Assembly: GCA_004144595.1 (NCBI GenBank)
Contig: SEEM01000009.1
Coordinates: 1-64,000, forward strand
DNA from: Hyphomicrobiales bacterium
GTDB taxonomy: Bacteria; Pseudomonadota; Alphaproteobacteria; Rhizobiales; Beijerinckiaceae
Length of the DNA: 64,000 nt
Direction of reading: 5' to 3'
Part shown: positions 17,199 to 25,797 of the stretch, one piece after another
How positions within the stretch are numbered: position 1 is the stretch's first letter
How the letters are laid out: each line of letters opens with the position of its first letter
Position numbers and translations under genes: made by a program
The notes under the pieces: model-generated
What the model was told of the DNA's origin: nothing
The model's input: only the letters and a program-made list of their open reading frames with translations
Databases searched by the model: none

Positions 17199-18698
17199 AT
17201 GGAACTGATCGATCACCTCGCATTGGGCATGTCGGTCGCGCTGACGGCGCAGAACCTGATGTACTGTTTTCTCGGCTGCCTGCTCGGCACGCTGATCGGC
17301 GTGCTGCCGGGCATCGGCCCGGCCGCCACCATCTCGATGCTGCTGCCGGCCACCTTCGCGCTAGAGCCCGCGACCGCGCTGATCATGCTGGCGGGTATCT
17401 ATTACGGCGCGCAATATGGCGGGTCCACCACCGCGATCCTGGTCAATCTGCCGGGAGAGGCGACCTCAGTGGTGACGGCGCTCGACGGCTACCAGATGGC
17501 GCGCCAGGGCAAGGCCGGCCTCGCGTTGGCCGCGGCCGCGATCGGCTCGGTCGTGGCCGGCACGGTCTCGACGCTGGTCATTGCGGTATTCGCCTTGCCG
17601 CTGAGCGACATCGCCCTGAAATTCGGCCCGGCCGAGTATTTTTCACTGATGCTGCTTGGGCTGGTTGTCTCGGTCGTGCTGGCGAGCGGCTCGCTGATCA
17701 AGGCGCTCGCCATGATCGTGCTGGGCCTGCTGATCGGAATCGTCGGAACAGACGTCAATACCGGAGACCTGCGCTTCACCTTCGGCATCCCCGAACTCTC
17801 CGACGGCATCGGCATCGTCGTGCTCGCCATGGGCCTGTTCGGGCTTGGCGAGATTATGCGCAATCTCGAGGGCGGCGACCACGCCAACGCCGCCACCAGC
17901 CATATCAGCTCGCTGATGCCGAGCTGGCAGGACCTCAAGGATATGACTGCGCCGATCCTGCGCGGCACGGGGCTGGGCTCGGTGCTCGGCATCCTGCCCG
18001 GTGGCGGCGCCCTGCTGGCGTCCTTCGCCGCCTATTCGCTGGAGAAGAAGATATCGAAGTCGCCCGAACGTTTCGGCAAGGGCGCGATCGAGGGCGTGGC
18101 GTCGCCTGAGGCTGCCAACAACGCCGGCGCGCAGACCTCCTTCATTCCGATGCTGACGCTCGGCATCCCCGGCAACGCGATCATGGCGCTGATGGCCGGC
18201 GCCATGATCATGCATGGCGTCCAGCCCGGCCCCGGCGTGATGCGCGAGCAACCCGGCGTGTTCTGGGGCCTCGTCACCTCGATGTGGATCGGCAACGTCA
18301 TGCTGCTGGTTCTGAACCTGCCGCTGGTCGGCGTCTGGGCCCGGCTCGTCACCGTGCCCTATCATCTGCTATATCCGGCGATCCTGGTGTTCTGCTCGGT
18401 CGGCGTGTTCACGCTGAGCTCCAGCGTCGTCGATCTCTATCTGATGTGCCTGTTCGGGGCGATCGGCTACCTGCTGACGAAGCTCGATTGCGAGCCAGCG
18501 CCGCTGCTGCTGGGCGTGGTTCTGGGCCCGATGATGGAAGAGAACCTGCGACGCACCATGCTGCTCTCTCGCGGAGATCCGATGATCTTCCTGCAGCGGC
18601 CGATCAGCGCCGTTCTGCTCGGCCTGACCCTGGTTTCCGCCCTGGCGATCGCCAGCCCGTTCATTCGGCGCGGCCGCGACGAGGCGCTCGCCGAGTAA
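17199..18698 (+). CDS. tctA: TTT transporter large membrane subunit (TctA)
   Basis: A 499-residue polytopic inner-membrane protein, the usual TctA length. Diagnostic stretches are GVLPGIGPAATISMLLP, GIYYGAQYGGSTTAILVNLPG and the second-half mirror ILPGGGALLASFAAY plus LTLGIPGNAIMALM, reflecting the two inverted halves. The ATG at 17199 lies after GTAGGGCG and four bases past the TctB stop. The protein is the permease that works with the TctC-like binding protein, driven by an ion gradient. Confidence 0.95.
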   Translation: MELIDHLALGMSVALTAQNLMYCFLGCLLGTLIGVLPGIGPAATISMLLPATFALEPATALIMLAGIYYGAQYGGSTTAILVNLPGEATSVVTALDGYQMARQGKAGLALAAAAIGSVVAGTVSTLVIAVFALPLSDIALKFGPAEYFSLMLLGLVVSVVLASGSLIKALAMIVLGLLIGIVGTDVNTGDLRFTFGIPELSDGIGIVVLAMGLFGLGEIMRNLEGGDHANAATSHISSLMPSWQDLKDMTAPILRGTGLGSVLGILPGGGALLASFAAYSLEKKISKSPERFGKGAIEGVASPEAANNAGAQTSFIPMLTLGIPGNAIMALMAGAMIMHGVQPGPGVMREQPGVFWGLVTSMWIGNVMLLVLNLPLVGVWARLVTVPYHLLYPAILVFCSVGVFTLSSSVVDLYLMCLFGAIGYLLTKLDCEPAPLLLGVVLGPMMEENLRRTMLLSRGDPMIFLQRPISAVLLGLTLVSALAIASPFIRRGRDEALAE

Positions 18699-18729
18699 GC
18701 CCATGCTTCATCTGCCGCCAGGAGATATC

Positions 18730-19536
18730 ATGTCCAACGAAGACCCCATCCTCGTCGAGCGGCTCGGTCCGATCACGCGCATCTGGCATAACCGTCCCGA
18801 GGCCCGCAACGCCGAGAGTGAAGCGCTGCTGCGCCGGCTCGACGAGGCGCTGACCCAGGCCAATGACGATCCCGAGGTCCGGGTCGTGATCCTCGGCGGC
18901 AAGGGCGAGCACTTCTCCGCCGGCCATGACCTTAAGGAATGGAAAGAGAAGCGGTCGGGCTTCGGCGTCGAGGAGCGCTGGGCCTTCGAGGAGGAATGCT
19001 ACTTCAACTACTGCATGCGAATCTGGCATTTCCCCAAGCCGACGATCGCGCAGGTCCAGGGCGCCTGTATCGCGGGCTCCTTCATGGTCGCCAATATGTG
19101 CGATCTCATCGTCGCCTCCGACGACGCCTTCTTCGCCGATCCTGTGGTGATCACGCTGGGCGCCGCCGCTGTCGAGGTCCTGATCCATCCCTGGGTCATG
19201 GGCCTGCGCCGCGCGAAGGAGATGCTGTACACCGGCGAACGCATGACCGCCGAGGAAGCCCATCGCATCGGCATGGTCTCGCGGCTTGCGCCACGCGCCG
19301 AACTGGAAGCCGAAACGCTGAAGCTCGCCGAGCGCATCGCGCTGACTCCGCCCTTTGCGCTCAAACTGATCAAGCGCTCGCTGAACCGGACCGCCGACAT
19401 CCAGGGGTTTGGCAATGCGGTGAACGCGCATTTCGATACCCATCAGCTTTCTCACGCGACCAACGAGTTCCGCGCCCTCAGCCTGGCCGGTATGGACGGT
19501 GCCATCGCACGCGGCAAGTCGCGGCTGGGGACCTGA
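18730..19536 (+). CDS. Crotonase-family protein (enoyl-CoA hydratase/isomerase-like)
   Basis: A 268-residue crotonase-fold protein; ATG 18730 follows AGGAGATATC. It has RPEARNAESEALL, the first oxyanion-hole segment HFSAGHDLKEW and VQGACIAGSFMVANMCDLI. In the second active-site region the usual F-x-x-P-E reads FADPVVITLG, so the first catalytic Glu of hydratases is absent. It may therefore be an isomerase, ring-opening hydrolase or another crotonase rather than a standard hydratase. It sits between TctA (31 bases) and an SDR (2 bases) in the catabolic operon. Confidence 0.85.
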   Translation: MSNEDPILVERLGPITRIWHNRPEARNAESEALLRRLDEALTQANDDPEVRVVILGGKGEHFSAGHDLKEWKEKRSGFGVEERWAFEEECYFNYCMRIWHFPKPTIAQVQGACIAGSFMVANMCDLIVASDDAFFADPVVITLGAAAVEVLIHPWVMGLRRAKEMLYTGERMTAEEAHRIGMVSRLAPRAELEAETLKLAERIALTPPFALKLIKRSLNRTADIQGFGNAVNAHFDTHQLSHATNEFRALSLAGMDGAIARGKSRLGT

Positions 19537-19538
19537 CC

Positions 19539-20369
19539 ATGGCCGATGACGCGGTCCCGGACTATCGGGCCAGGCTCGATCTGAGCGGCAGAGGGCATGT
19601 CGTCTTCGGTGCCGGGCGGGGCATCGGCCGGCAATGCGTCCATGCGCTACGGCAGGCCGGCGCGAACGTCGTCTGCGTCGACAACGACAAAAACCGCGCA
19701 CGCGCCGTTGCAGCGGAGGTCGGTGGGCTCGCGCTCGTCGCCGACGTCTCGGTTGCAGGCGAAATCGACCGCGCCGTCACTGCCGCCGCCGCCCATCTCG
19801 GCAGGCTCGACGGCATCGTCGACATCATCGGCGGATCGCGCGGCGGTTGGGTCGAGGATCTCGACGAGGCGCAGGCTGCCAGCGAGATCGCCTTCAACCT
19901 CGGCCAGGCCATGCAGATCACCCGCGCCGGCGCTCGCGCCCTGGGCACGCATGGCGGCTCGATGACCTTTGTCGGCTCGGTCGCGGGATTGACCAGCATT
20001 CCTCGCCAGGCGGTCTATGGAGCAGCCAAGGCGGCTCTGCATCATTTCGTGCGCTCGGCGGCTGCCGAACTCGGTCATCGCGGCATACGGGTCAATGTCG
20101 TCGCGCCGGGGTTTGTCGCCACGCCGCGCATGAACGAGCGCTTTAGCGCACAGGACTGGGCCGAGCTGACCGCGGCAACGCCGCTTCAACGGGTCGGCTC
20201 GCCCGACGAGATCGCGGGCGCCATCCTCTTCCTTGCTTCCGATCTGGCAGGTTTCGTGACCGGCCACGTGCTCGTGGTCGATGGCGGGGTCACCGCTCCG
20301 ATCAGGGTCAGATCGGCCCCATCTCGAGAGCAACTTGCAGGTCGGGACGCTGGCTCCGTCCGGTCGTAG
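19539..20369 (+). CDS. SDR-family oxidoreductase
   Basis: A 276-residue short-chain dehydrogenase that starts two bases after the crotonase stop. It has the cofactor loop GAGRGIGRQC, an acidic residue after the second strand (VCVDND) favouring NAD, active-site Ser in FVGSVAGLTS, YGAAK, and VAPGFVATPRM. The conserved NNAG motif is replaced by DIIGGSRGG. It ends with an extra tail beyond the usual VVDGG. It probably oxidises the hydroxyacyl-CoA made by the preceding enzyme (inference). It is the last gene of the operon. Confidence 0.88.
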   Translation: MADDAVPDYRARLDLSGRGHVVFGAGRGIGRQCVHALRQAGANVVCVDNDKNRARAVAAEVGGLALVADVSVAGEIDRAVTAAAAHLGRLDGIVDIIGGSRGGWVEDLDEAQAASEIAFNLGQAMQITRAGARALGTHGGSMTFVGSVAGLTSIPRQAVYGAAKAALHHFVRSAAAELGHRGIRVNVVAPGFVATPRMNERFSAQDWAELTAATPLQRVGSPDEIAGAILFLASDLAGFVTGHVLVVDGGVTAPIRVRSAPSREQLAGRDAGSVRS

Positions 20370-20510
20370 TCCATGTCGGCAGAGAATGTTTTCGCCGCCG
20401 AGCCGAGGGCGGATCGCCGCGCTGGGGCGTAGCGTTTGCGAGGCAAGAACGACCAGTGGCGTCCTCGGATTGCAACTGGCAATCTGGCATGAACGGGCTC
20501 CCGTATGGGA

Positions 20511-21281
20511 TTAGAGCTCGATCATCACCGGAGCGTGGTCACTGGTGTGCTCCCAACCACGCGGTGAACGCCGAACCTCCGCGCGCTTGAGCGTTTCAGC
20601 CAGCGCAGGGCTCAGCAGGACGTGGTCGATCCTCAGTCCAGCGTCACGTTCGAACGAATTCCGCCAGTACTTCCAGAACGTGTAGATCCGCTCTCGGGGA
20701 TGGAGGTGCCTGACGGCGTCGACCCAACCCTGCTCAAGCAGGTTGGCATAAGCCTGCCTCACCTCAGGCCGAAACAGAGCGTCCTCCCTCCAGCGCTCGG
20801 GCGCATAGACATCGATATCCGTGGGCATGACATTGAAGTCACCAATGAGCGCTACCGGCACATCGAGCGAAAGAAGCTCCTCGGCGTAGCTTTGCAGCCG
20901 CTCGAACCAGCGAAGCTTGTATTCGAACTTGGGGCCAGGAGCTGGATTGCCGTTGGGGAGATAGATGCATCCGATGAGTATCCCATGCGCCGCGGCCTCG
21001 ATGTACCTGCTGTGGCCATCGTCGGGGTCTCCGGGCAGCCTGCGGCGCGTAAGGACCAGCGGGCTGCCGCGCCTTGCAAGGATGGCGACGCCGTTCCAGC
21101 TCTTCTGGCCCTGCCAAACGGCCTCATACCCCGCCTGCTGCAGTTCCCGCTCTGGAAAGCGGGAGTCGGGACATTTCAGCTCCTGTAGGCAGACTACGTC
21201 CGGCCGATCTTGCTTGAGCCAGCGCAGGAGAACCGACAGGCGACCGTTGATGCCGTTGACGTTATAAGTGGCGATCTTCAA
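20511..21281 (-). CDS. xthA: Exodeoxyribonuclease III
   Basis: A 256-residue exonuclease III/AP endonuclease of the EEP fold. Characteristic stretches are MKIATYNVNGINGRL, the metal-binding Glu in VCLQELKCPD, LIGDFNVMPTDIDV and the C-terminal RIDHVLLS and HTSDHAPV. It repairs abasic sites and 3'-blocked ends. It is the last of three minus-strand genes behind an EcfG-type promoter at 22236-22261, so it is probably induced by general stress; a second housekeeping copy elsewhere would be expected. Confidence 0.95.
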   Translation of the reverse strand: MKIATYNVNGINGRLSVLLRWLKQDRPDVVCLQELKCPDSRFPERELQQAGYEAVWQGQKSWNGVAILARRGSPLVLTRRRLPGDPDDGHSRYIEAAAHGILIGCIYLPNGNPAPGPKFEYKLRWFERLQSYAEELLSLDVPVALIGDFNVMPTDIDVYAPERWREDALFRPEVRQAYANLLEQGWVDAVRHLHPRERIYTFWKYWRNSFERDAGLRIDHVLLSPALAETLKRAEVRRSPRGWEHTSDHAPVMIEL

Positions 21282-21321
21282 TTGCGCCTGTCCTCACAAC
21301 CCGCGCTTCCGGCTAGGCTTG

Positions 21322-21966
21322 TCACAGGTGCTCCTGCAAGAATGCCTGCGTCCTCGACAGCGCGTCAGGCCAGGTCGCGAGCGAGAGCCCATGTCCCTCG
21401 CCTGGATAGATGTGGCTCTGCACATTGCCGCCATTGCCCTTGATCAGCTTCTCGATCGCGCCAGCGTTCGACACAGGAACGATACGGTCGGCGTCCCCAT
21501 GCAGAATGAGCGTAGGGGGCAATGATGCCCTCTCCAATCCGGGCGGGAGGAAGCCGAAGAAGTCGACGACGGCCTTGATCCGGCTGTCGCGAGCGGCCAG
21601 TGCCAGAGCCAATGCTCCGCCGAGAGAGAAGCCGACAACGGCGAGCCGATCCTGCCTTTCGACCTTTATGCTCTCGATCGCGTCGAGCCAGATCGGAAAC
21701 TTGGTCTTGATCTCACCATAGCGGGCTCTTCGATCACCCGTGGCCTCGAAATAGCGCGGTAGCCAGACGCTGTAGCCGGCGGCGGCGATCATGTTCGCGG
21801 CGAACTCATATCGACCGCTGTTGGTCAAACCATCCGAGCCGTAGAGCAGGATGACGCTGCGTCCAGGAATCTTCGGACCGAAGCGATCGACTGCAATGCT
21901 TGCGCGAGCCGGACCAGCAACGATTGTCGCGCCTGCGCCTGCCACAAAATGCCGTCGATCCATCAT
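21322..21966 (-). CDS. Dienelactone-hydrolase-family alpha/beta hydrolase, exported
   Basis: A 214-residue hydrolase. The N-terminus ([20 protein letters not shown]) looks like a twin-arginine or Sec signal. The catalytic set is Ser in GFSLGGALA, Asp in HGDADRIVP and His in GEGHGLS. The family includes dienelactone hydrolase and general esterases; the substrate is not evident. Its start overlaps the stop of the DUF2171 gene and it lies 40 bases before xthA, so all three probably form one stress operon. Confidence 0.85.
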   Translation of the reverse strand: MMDRRHFVAGAGATIVAGPARASIAVDRFGPKIPGRSVILLYGSDGLTNSGRYEFAANMIAAAGYSVWLPRYFEATGDRRARYGEIKTKFPIWLDAIESIKVERQDRLAVVGFSLGGALALALAARDSRIKAVVDFFGFLPPGLERASLPPTLILHGDADRIVPVSNAGAIEKLIKGNGGNVQSHIYPGEGHGLSLATWPDALSRTQAFLQEHL

Positions 21967-22202
21967 TCAGCCGCCTCGGACCATCGCTCTTTTGCCTCAG
22001 CAGCTGGGACGATCAGCTTGATGGTGTCGCCCTCGATGCCGATGACGAGCCCCAGGTCGATATAGTGGTGGGCGCCGCCCGACTCGGGGTCATTCTTCTT
22101 GAGTTTGATGAGCTGGCCGCTGAGAGCGTCGACGGTTCCGACGTGACCTCCATCGGATCCGATCACCCGTTGGCCGTCCCTGATTTGCTCGACGAACATC
22201 AT
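21963..22202 (-). CDS. DUF2171 family protein
   Basis: A 79-residue soluble protein with a PRC-barrel-like pattern ([15 protein letters not shown], then a strand-rich segment ending [17 protein letters not shown]), which matches small DUF2171 proteins. The start has AGGAAGGAA upstream. It is first in a three-gene minus-strand operon, 34 bases downstream of an EcfG-type promoter. The function of DUF2171 is unknown; a link to stress is inferred from the promoter. Confidence 0.8.
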   Translation of the reverse strand: MMFVEQIRDGQRVIGSDGGHVGTVDALSGQLIKLKKNDPESGGAHHYIDLGLVIGIEGDTIKLIVPAAEAKERWSEAAE

Positions 22203-22235
22203 TGCTGGATTTCCTTCCTGAGCCTGTCCCGGAGC

Positions 22236-22261
22236 AACGGGGCGTCTGGTGTGGAGGTTCC
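22236..22261 (-). promoter_or_regulatory. EcfG-type (general stress sigma) promoter for DUF2171-hydrolase-xthA
   Basis: Read on the minus strand: GGAAC (22261-22257), a 17-base spacer, then CGTT (22239-22236). This matches the alphaproteobacterial EcfG/RpoE2/SigT consensus GGAAC-N16/17-cGTT. The expected transcript would start near 22230 and give a leader of roughly 30 bases before the DUF2171 ATG. Confidence 0.7.
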
Positions 22262-22509
22262 TGCCCGCGCACCGGAACCGTCTCTCGCGCGCAAGGATCC
22301 AGTGGTCAGGACAGGCGCTATAGGTACGGACGGATTTCGGTGTGGGAAGAAGGCGTCCACAAATCGAGGGACTATTCTGATCGACATACGGCAGGCGCGG
22401 ATGCAGGACGATCCCAATCGCCAGCCAAGCCCCCCATCCGCCGCACCTGTTTCAAGCAAAAAGTGCCCGTCGCGATGTCCTCGGCTGACCGAAGATCCGA
22501 GCCGATTGA

Positions 22510-22534
22510 GGAACCCCTTCGTCCAGAGCCCGTT
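22510..22534 (+). promoter_or_regulatory. EcfG-type promoter for the glgE-treS-glgB operon
   Basis: GGAAC (22510-22514), a 16-base spacer, and CGTT (22531-22534), 38 bases before the glgE ATG. Both elements match the EcfG consensus exactly. The predicted start near 22541 leaves a short leader that includes the AAGGACGGG ribosome site. Confidence 0.75.
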
Positions 22535-22572
22535 GTCCCAATGAACCCCTATGGAACTAAAGGACGGGCGCT

Positions 22573-25500
22573 ATGCAAAACGGTGCATCGATCGATACGG
22601 ATCCGCACCGTGCTCGCGACCGTTCCCCCTCCCCGAGGATCTACTATCTCCATCCATGGCTCGAAGAAGCCGGGTTATGGCCCGAGGCGGTGGATCAGGC
22701 GGCGGATCTTGGCTTCACCCATGTGCTGCTGGGCTGGCCGTTCGGCTCCGAGACCGATCTTTTCGGAACCCTGGATCTGAAATTCGCCGGCGGACTGAAC
22801 GCCGATGCGGCGATGGCCGGGCTGGCGGATGCATGCGCCGCGCGGTCGATGCAGTTCTGGATCGACCTTTCGCTCGACCGGATCGCCGCCCGCAGTGACC
22901 TCGCCGCCCAGCGGCCCGGTATGTATCGACCGGCCCCGGCGCCGTTCCTCGATCCGCGGACGGTCGCCTCGGCCGGCTCGCTGTTCGCAGCGGTCGAAAG
23001 CCAGGATTTCGTCCCGTTTTGGCAGGAAGTGCTGACAGGCTGGCAGTCCCTGGGGGTCTCCGGGGTGCGCTGCCACAACGCCTCGGCCGTTCCATTGAGC
23101 GTCTGGGATCAGATACTGGCAGCGGCGCGCGCCAACGACCCCGGCTTCCGGTCCTTCGGCTGGTTGCCCGAAGCCTCGTGGGACGAAAAGGCGCGCGCGA
23201 GCGAGGTCTTCGACTTCGTTCCGTCATCGACGGCCTGGTGGACGGGCACCGAGACGTGGGTGATCGACGAGTACAACGCAATCGCCGGCCGGGGGCGGTT
23301 GATCGGCGTTCCGGCCGATCCGTTCGCCAGCCGGGTGTCGGCGCGCTCGGCCGTTGACGGTGCGCGGGATGGGACGGTGCGCATTGCGGATGCGGCCCTG
23401 CTGGCCGACGGATGGCTCCTGCCCATGGGCTACGAATACGGCATGGATGCTCCGTTCGCCTCGGCGAGGCGGGAGGACTACCTTGCCGCTCAGGGGCGCC
23501 CCCTGGATCTGCGATCCTCCATTCGGTCTGTCAACGACGAGGTTGAGACGCTGGATGGCGCCCAGACCGGGCTGGCTTCGATGCGGCCGTTCGTGCTGGA
23601 CGCCCGCTCCACCGTGGTTCTGCGCCAGTTCGGCCGCGACGCCGCGCATCTGGTCGAGATAAACCGACATCCCGTCGAATACGCCATGGCCCGATCGCCG
23701 CACTATGCGGCCAAGCTCGGAGCCGTCTCCCCCGGCGATCGAGAGGGCGCGCCTATACCTCCCGCATGCGGCCGCGTCTTTCTTTTGATCCCCGGCCAGA
23801 TGGTTCGAAGCGAGGGTCCCGTTCGCATTCCTGATCGAGACAACCTCGTCTCGGCGCGCATCGCGATCGAGAACGTGAGCCCGGCCGCGGATGACGGCCG
23901 GTTTCCGGTGAAGCGCAGCGCCGGCGACCGGGTGGTCGTCTCCGCCGACGTTTTCGGCGACGGGCATGACGTCATCGAAGTGGAGCTTCTCTGGCGACCC
24001 CCGGGTGCAACCGAATGGCACCGGCACCCCATGCGGCACCTGTCGAACGATCGTTGGGAAGGCGTTTTCACGATCCATGGCATCGGCCGTCACAGCTTCG
24101 CGATCGAGGCTTGGTGGAGCGAGTTCGGAACGTTCCGGCGAGACTTCGCCAGAAAGCGCGATGCGGGCCTGGACCTCACGCTGGAGGTCCAGGAAGGCCG
24201 GCTTCTGCTCGAAAGCTTCGCTCAGTCGGCCGACGCCGAAGCGCGGCTGGTGATTGAGAAACTTCTTGGCCAATTGAGCGCCGACCAGGACGAATGCGCT
24301 GAGGTCCTGCAGTCGGAACCGTTGGCAGCGGCGATGGCTGCGGCGGATCGCAGGCCCCACGCGGTGGGTCGCGACCGGATCTACGAGATCGAAGCGGATC
24401 GGGAAGGTGCGGCCTTCGCGAGCTGGTACGAACTGTTCCCCCGCTCGGTCACCGACAGCCCCGACCGCCACGGCACGTTTCAGGATGTCATCGGTCGGCT
24501 GCCGGCCATTCGGGAGATGGGGTTCGACGTCCTCTATTTCCCTCCGATCCACCCTATCGGGCGGACGAACCGGAAAGGCCGCAACAACACCCTGACGCCG
24601 GGACCGGACGATCCGGGCAGTCCTTATGCGATCGGCTCTGCCGAAGGCGGTCACGACGCGGTTCATCCGCAACTGGGAACGCTCGACGATTTCGAGCGGC
24701 TCGTCGACGAAGCCGGCCGTCACGGCATCGAGATTGCGCTGGACTTCGCCATCCAGTGCTCGCCCGACCATCCCTGGCTGCGAGAACATCCGGACTGGTT
24801 CAGCTGGCGGCCGGACGGATCGATGCGCTATGCCGAAAATCCGCCGAAGAAGTACCAGGACATCGTCAATGTCGACTTCTACGCGCCGGGCGCGATCCCC
24901 GATCTGTGGTTCGCCCTGCGGGACGCCGTTCAGTTCTGGGTTGACCGGGGCGTGCGCATCTTCCGCGTCGACAACCCGCATACCAAGCCTTTCCCTTTCT
25001 GGGAGTGGCTGATCGCCGATATCCGCTCCCGCGACCCGCGCGTCCTGTTCCTTGCCGAGGCCTTCACCCGCCCCAAGATCATGTATCGGCTCGGCAAGGT
25101 CGGTTTCTCGCAGTCCTATACGTACTTTACCTGGCGCAACACGAAGGCCGAGCTGACCGAATACCTCACCGAGCTCAACGAGGCGCCGGCGCGAGACGTC
25201 TACCGCCCGCATTTCTTCGTCAACACCCCGGACATCAACCCCGTCTTCCTGCAGAATTCGGGGCGTCCGGGCTTCCTGATCCGCGCCGCGCTCGCGGCCA
25301 CGCTGTCTGGGCTTTGGGGGGTCTATTCCGGCTTCGAACTCTGCGAGGCGGAGCCGGTCCCCGGCAAGGAAGAATACCTCGACAGCGAGAAGTACGAGAT
25401 CAGGCCGCGCGATTGGCTGAGCACCGGAAACATCGTCGCGGAGATCACCGCGCTGAACCGCATCCGGCGCAACAATCCCGCCCTCCAGAGTCATCTCGGC

Positions 25501-25797
25501 CTCACCTTCTACAGCGCGTCCAACGAGAACGTTCTCTATTTCGGCAAGCGCGAGCCGCAAGCCGACGAGATCGTCCTGGTGGCGGTCAACCTCGATCCCC
25601 ATGCCGCGCATTCCGCCGCGATCGAGGTACCGCTCTGGGAATTGGGCCTGCCGGATCACGGTTCGGTATCGGTCCTGGATTTGATGCAGGGACATCGCTT
25701 CACCTGGCACGGCAAGATGCAGGATATCCGTCTGGATCCGCACGCCCTGCCCTTCGCGATCTGGCGCATCGCTGCGCTCAAGGGAGATAACCGTTGA
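22573..25797 (+). CDS. glgE: Alpha-1,4-glucan:maltose-1-phosphate maltosyltransferase, long form
   Basis: A 1074-residue GH13_3 protein. GlgE itself starts about residue 430 (DUF3416-type beta domain [20 protein letters not shown], then the barrel at [12 protein letters not shown]). The catalytic nucleophile is Asp800 in [10 protein letters not shown] and the acid/base Glu829 in FLAEAFTRP. GlgE adds maltose from maltose-1-phosphate to alpha-1,4-glucan. Residues 15-330 form an extra amylase-like region ([23 protein letters not shown]) lacking obvious catalytic residues. The downstream TreS-maltokinase makes the substrate, and glgB branches the product. Confidence 0.95.
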   Translation: MQNGASIDTDPHRARDRSPSPRIYYLHPWLEEAGLWPEAVDQAADLGFTHVLLGWPFGSETDLFGTLDLKFAGGLNADAAMAGLADACAARSMQFWIDLSLDRIAARSDLAAQRPGMYRPAPAPFLDPRTVASAGSLFAAVESQDFVPFWQEVLTGWQSLGVSGVRCHNASAVPLSVWDQILAAARANDPGFRSFGWLPEASWDEKARASEVFDFVPSSTAWWTGTETWVIDEYNAIAGRGRLIGVPADPFASRVSARSAVDGARDGTVRIADAALLADGWLLPMGYEYGMDAPFASARREDYLAAQGRPLDLRSSIRSVNDEVETLDGAQTGLASMRPFVLDARSTVVLRQFGRDAAHLVEINRHPVEYAMARSPHYAAKLGAVSPGDREGAPIPPACGRVFLLIPGQMVRSEGPVRIPDRDNLVSARIAIENVSPAADDGRFPVKRSAGDRVVVSADVFGDGHDVIEVELLWRPPGATEWHRHPMRHLSNDRWEGVFTIHGIGRHSFAIEAWWSEFGTFRRDFARKRDAGLDLTLEVQEGRLLLESFAQSADAEARLVIEKLLGQLSADQDECAEVLQSEPLAAAMAAADRRPHAVGRDRIYEIEADREGAAFASWYELFPRSVTDSPDRHGTFQDVIGRLPAIREMGFDVLYFPPIHPIGRTNRKGRNNTLTPGPDDPGSPYAIGSAEGGHDAVHPQLGTLDDFERLVDEAGRHGIEIALDFAIQCSPDHPWLREHPDWFSWRPDGSMRYAENPPKKYQDIVNVDFYAPGAIPDLWFALRDAVQFWVDRGVRIFRVDNPHTKPFPFWEWLIADIRSRDPRVLFLAEAFTRPKIMYRLGKVGFSQSYTYFTWRNTKAELTEYLTELNEAPARDVYRPHFFVNTPDINPVFLQNSGRPGFLIRAALAATLSGLWGVYSGFELCEAEPVPGKEEYLDSEKYEIRPRDWLSTGNIVAEITALNRIRRNNPALQSHLGLTFYSASNENVLYFGKREPQADEIVLVAVNLDPHAAHSAAIEVPLWELGLPDHGSVSVLDLMQGHRFTWHGKMQDIRLDPHALPFAIWRIAALKGDNR

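Larger units (their letters stand above)
22203..22572. other. Divergent control region between the two stress operons
   Basis: A 370-base spacer without a supported gene. It holds two promoter-like sequences of the EcfG type facing away from each other (listed separately) and the ribosome sites for DUF2171 (AGGAAGGAA, minus) and glgE (AAGGACGGG, plus). Open frames here give low-complexity translations. Confidence 0.6.

Noticed and set aside
23224-25743. 839-codon minus-strand frame inside glgE
   Set aside because: It lies fully opposite conserved glgE catalytic regions and has no recognisable domain.
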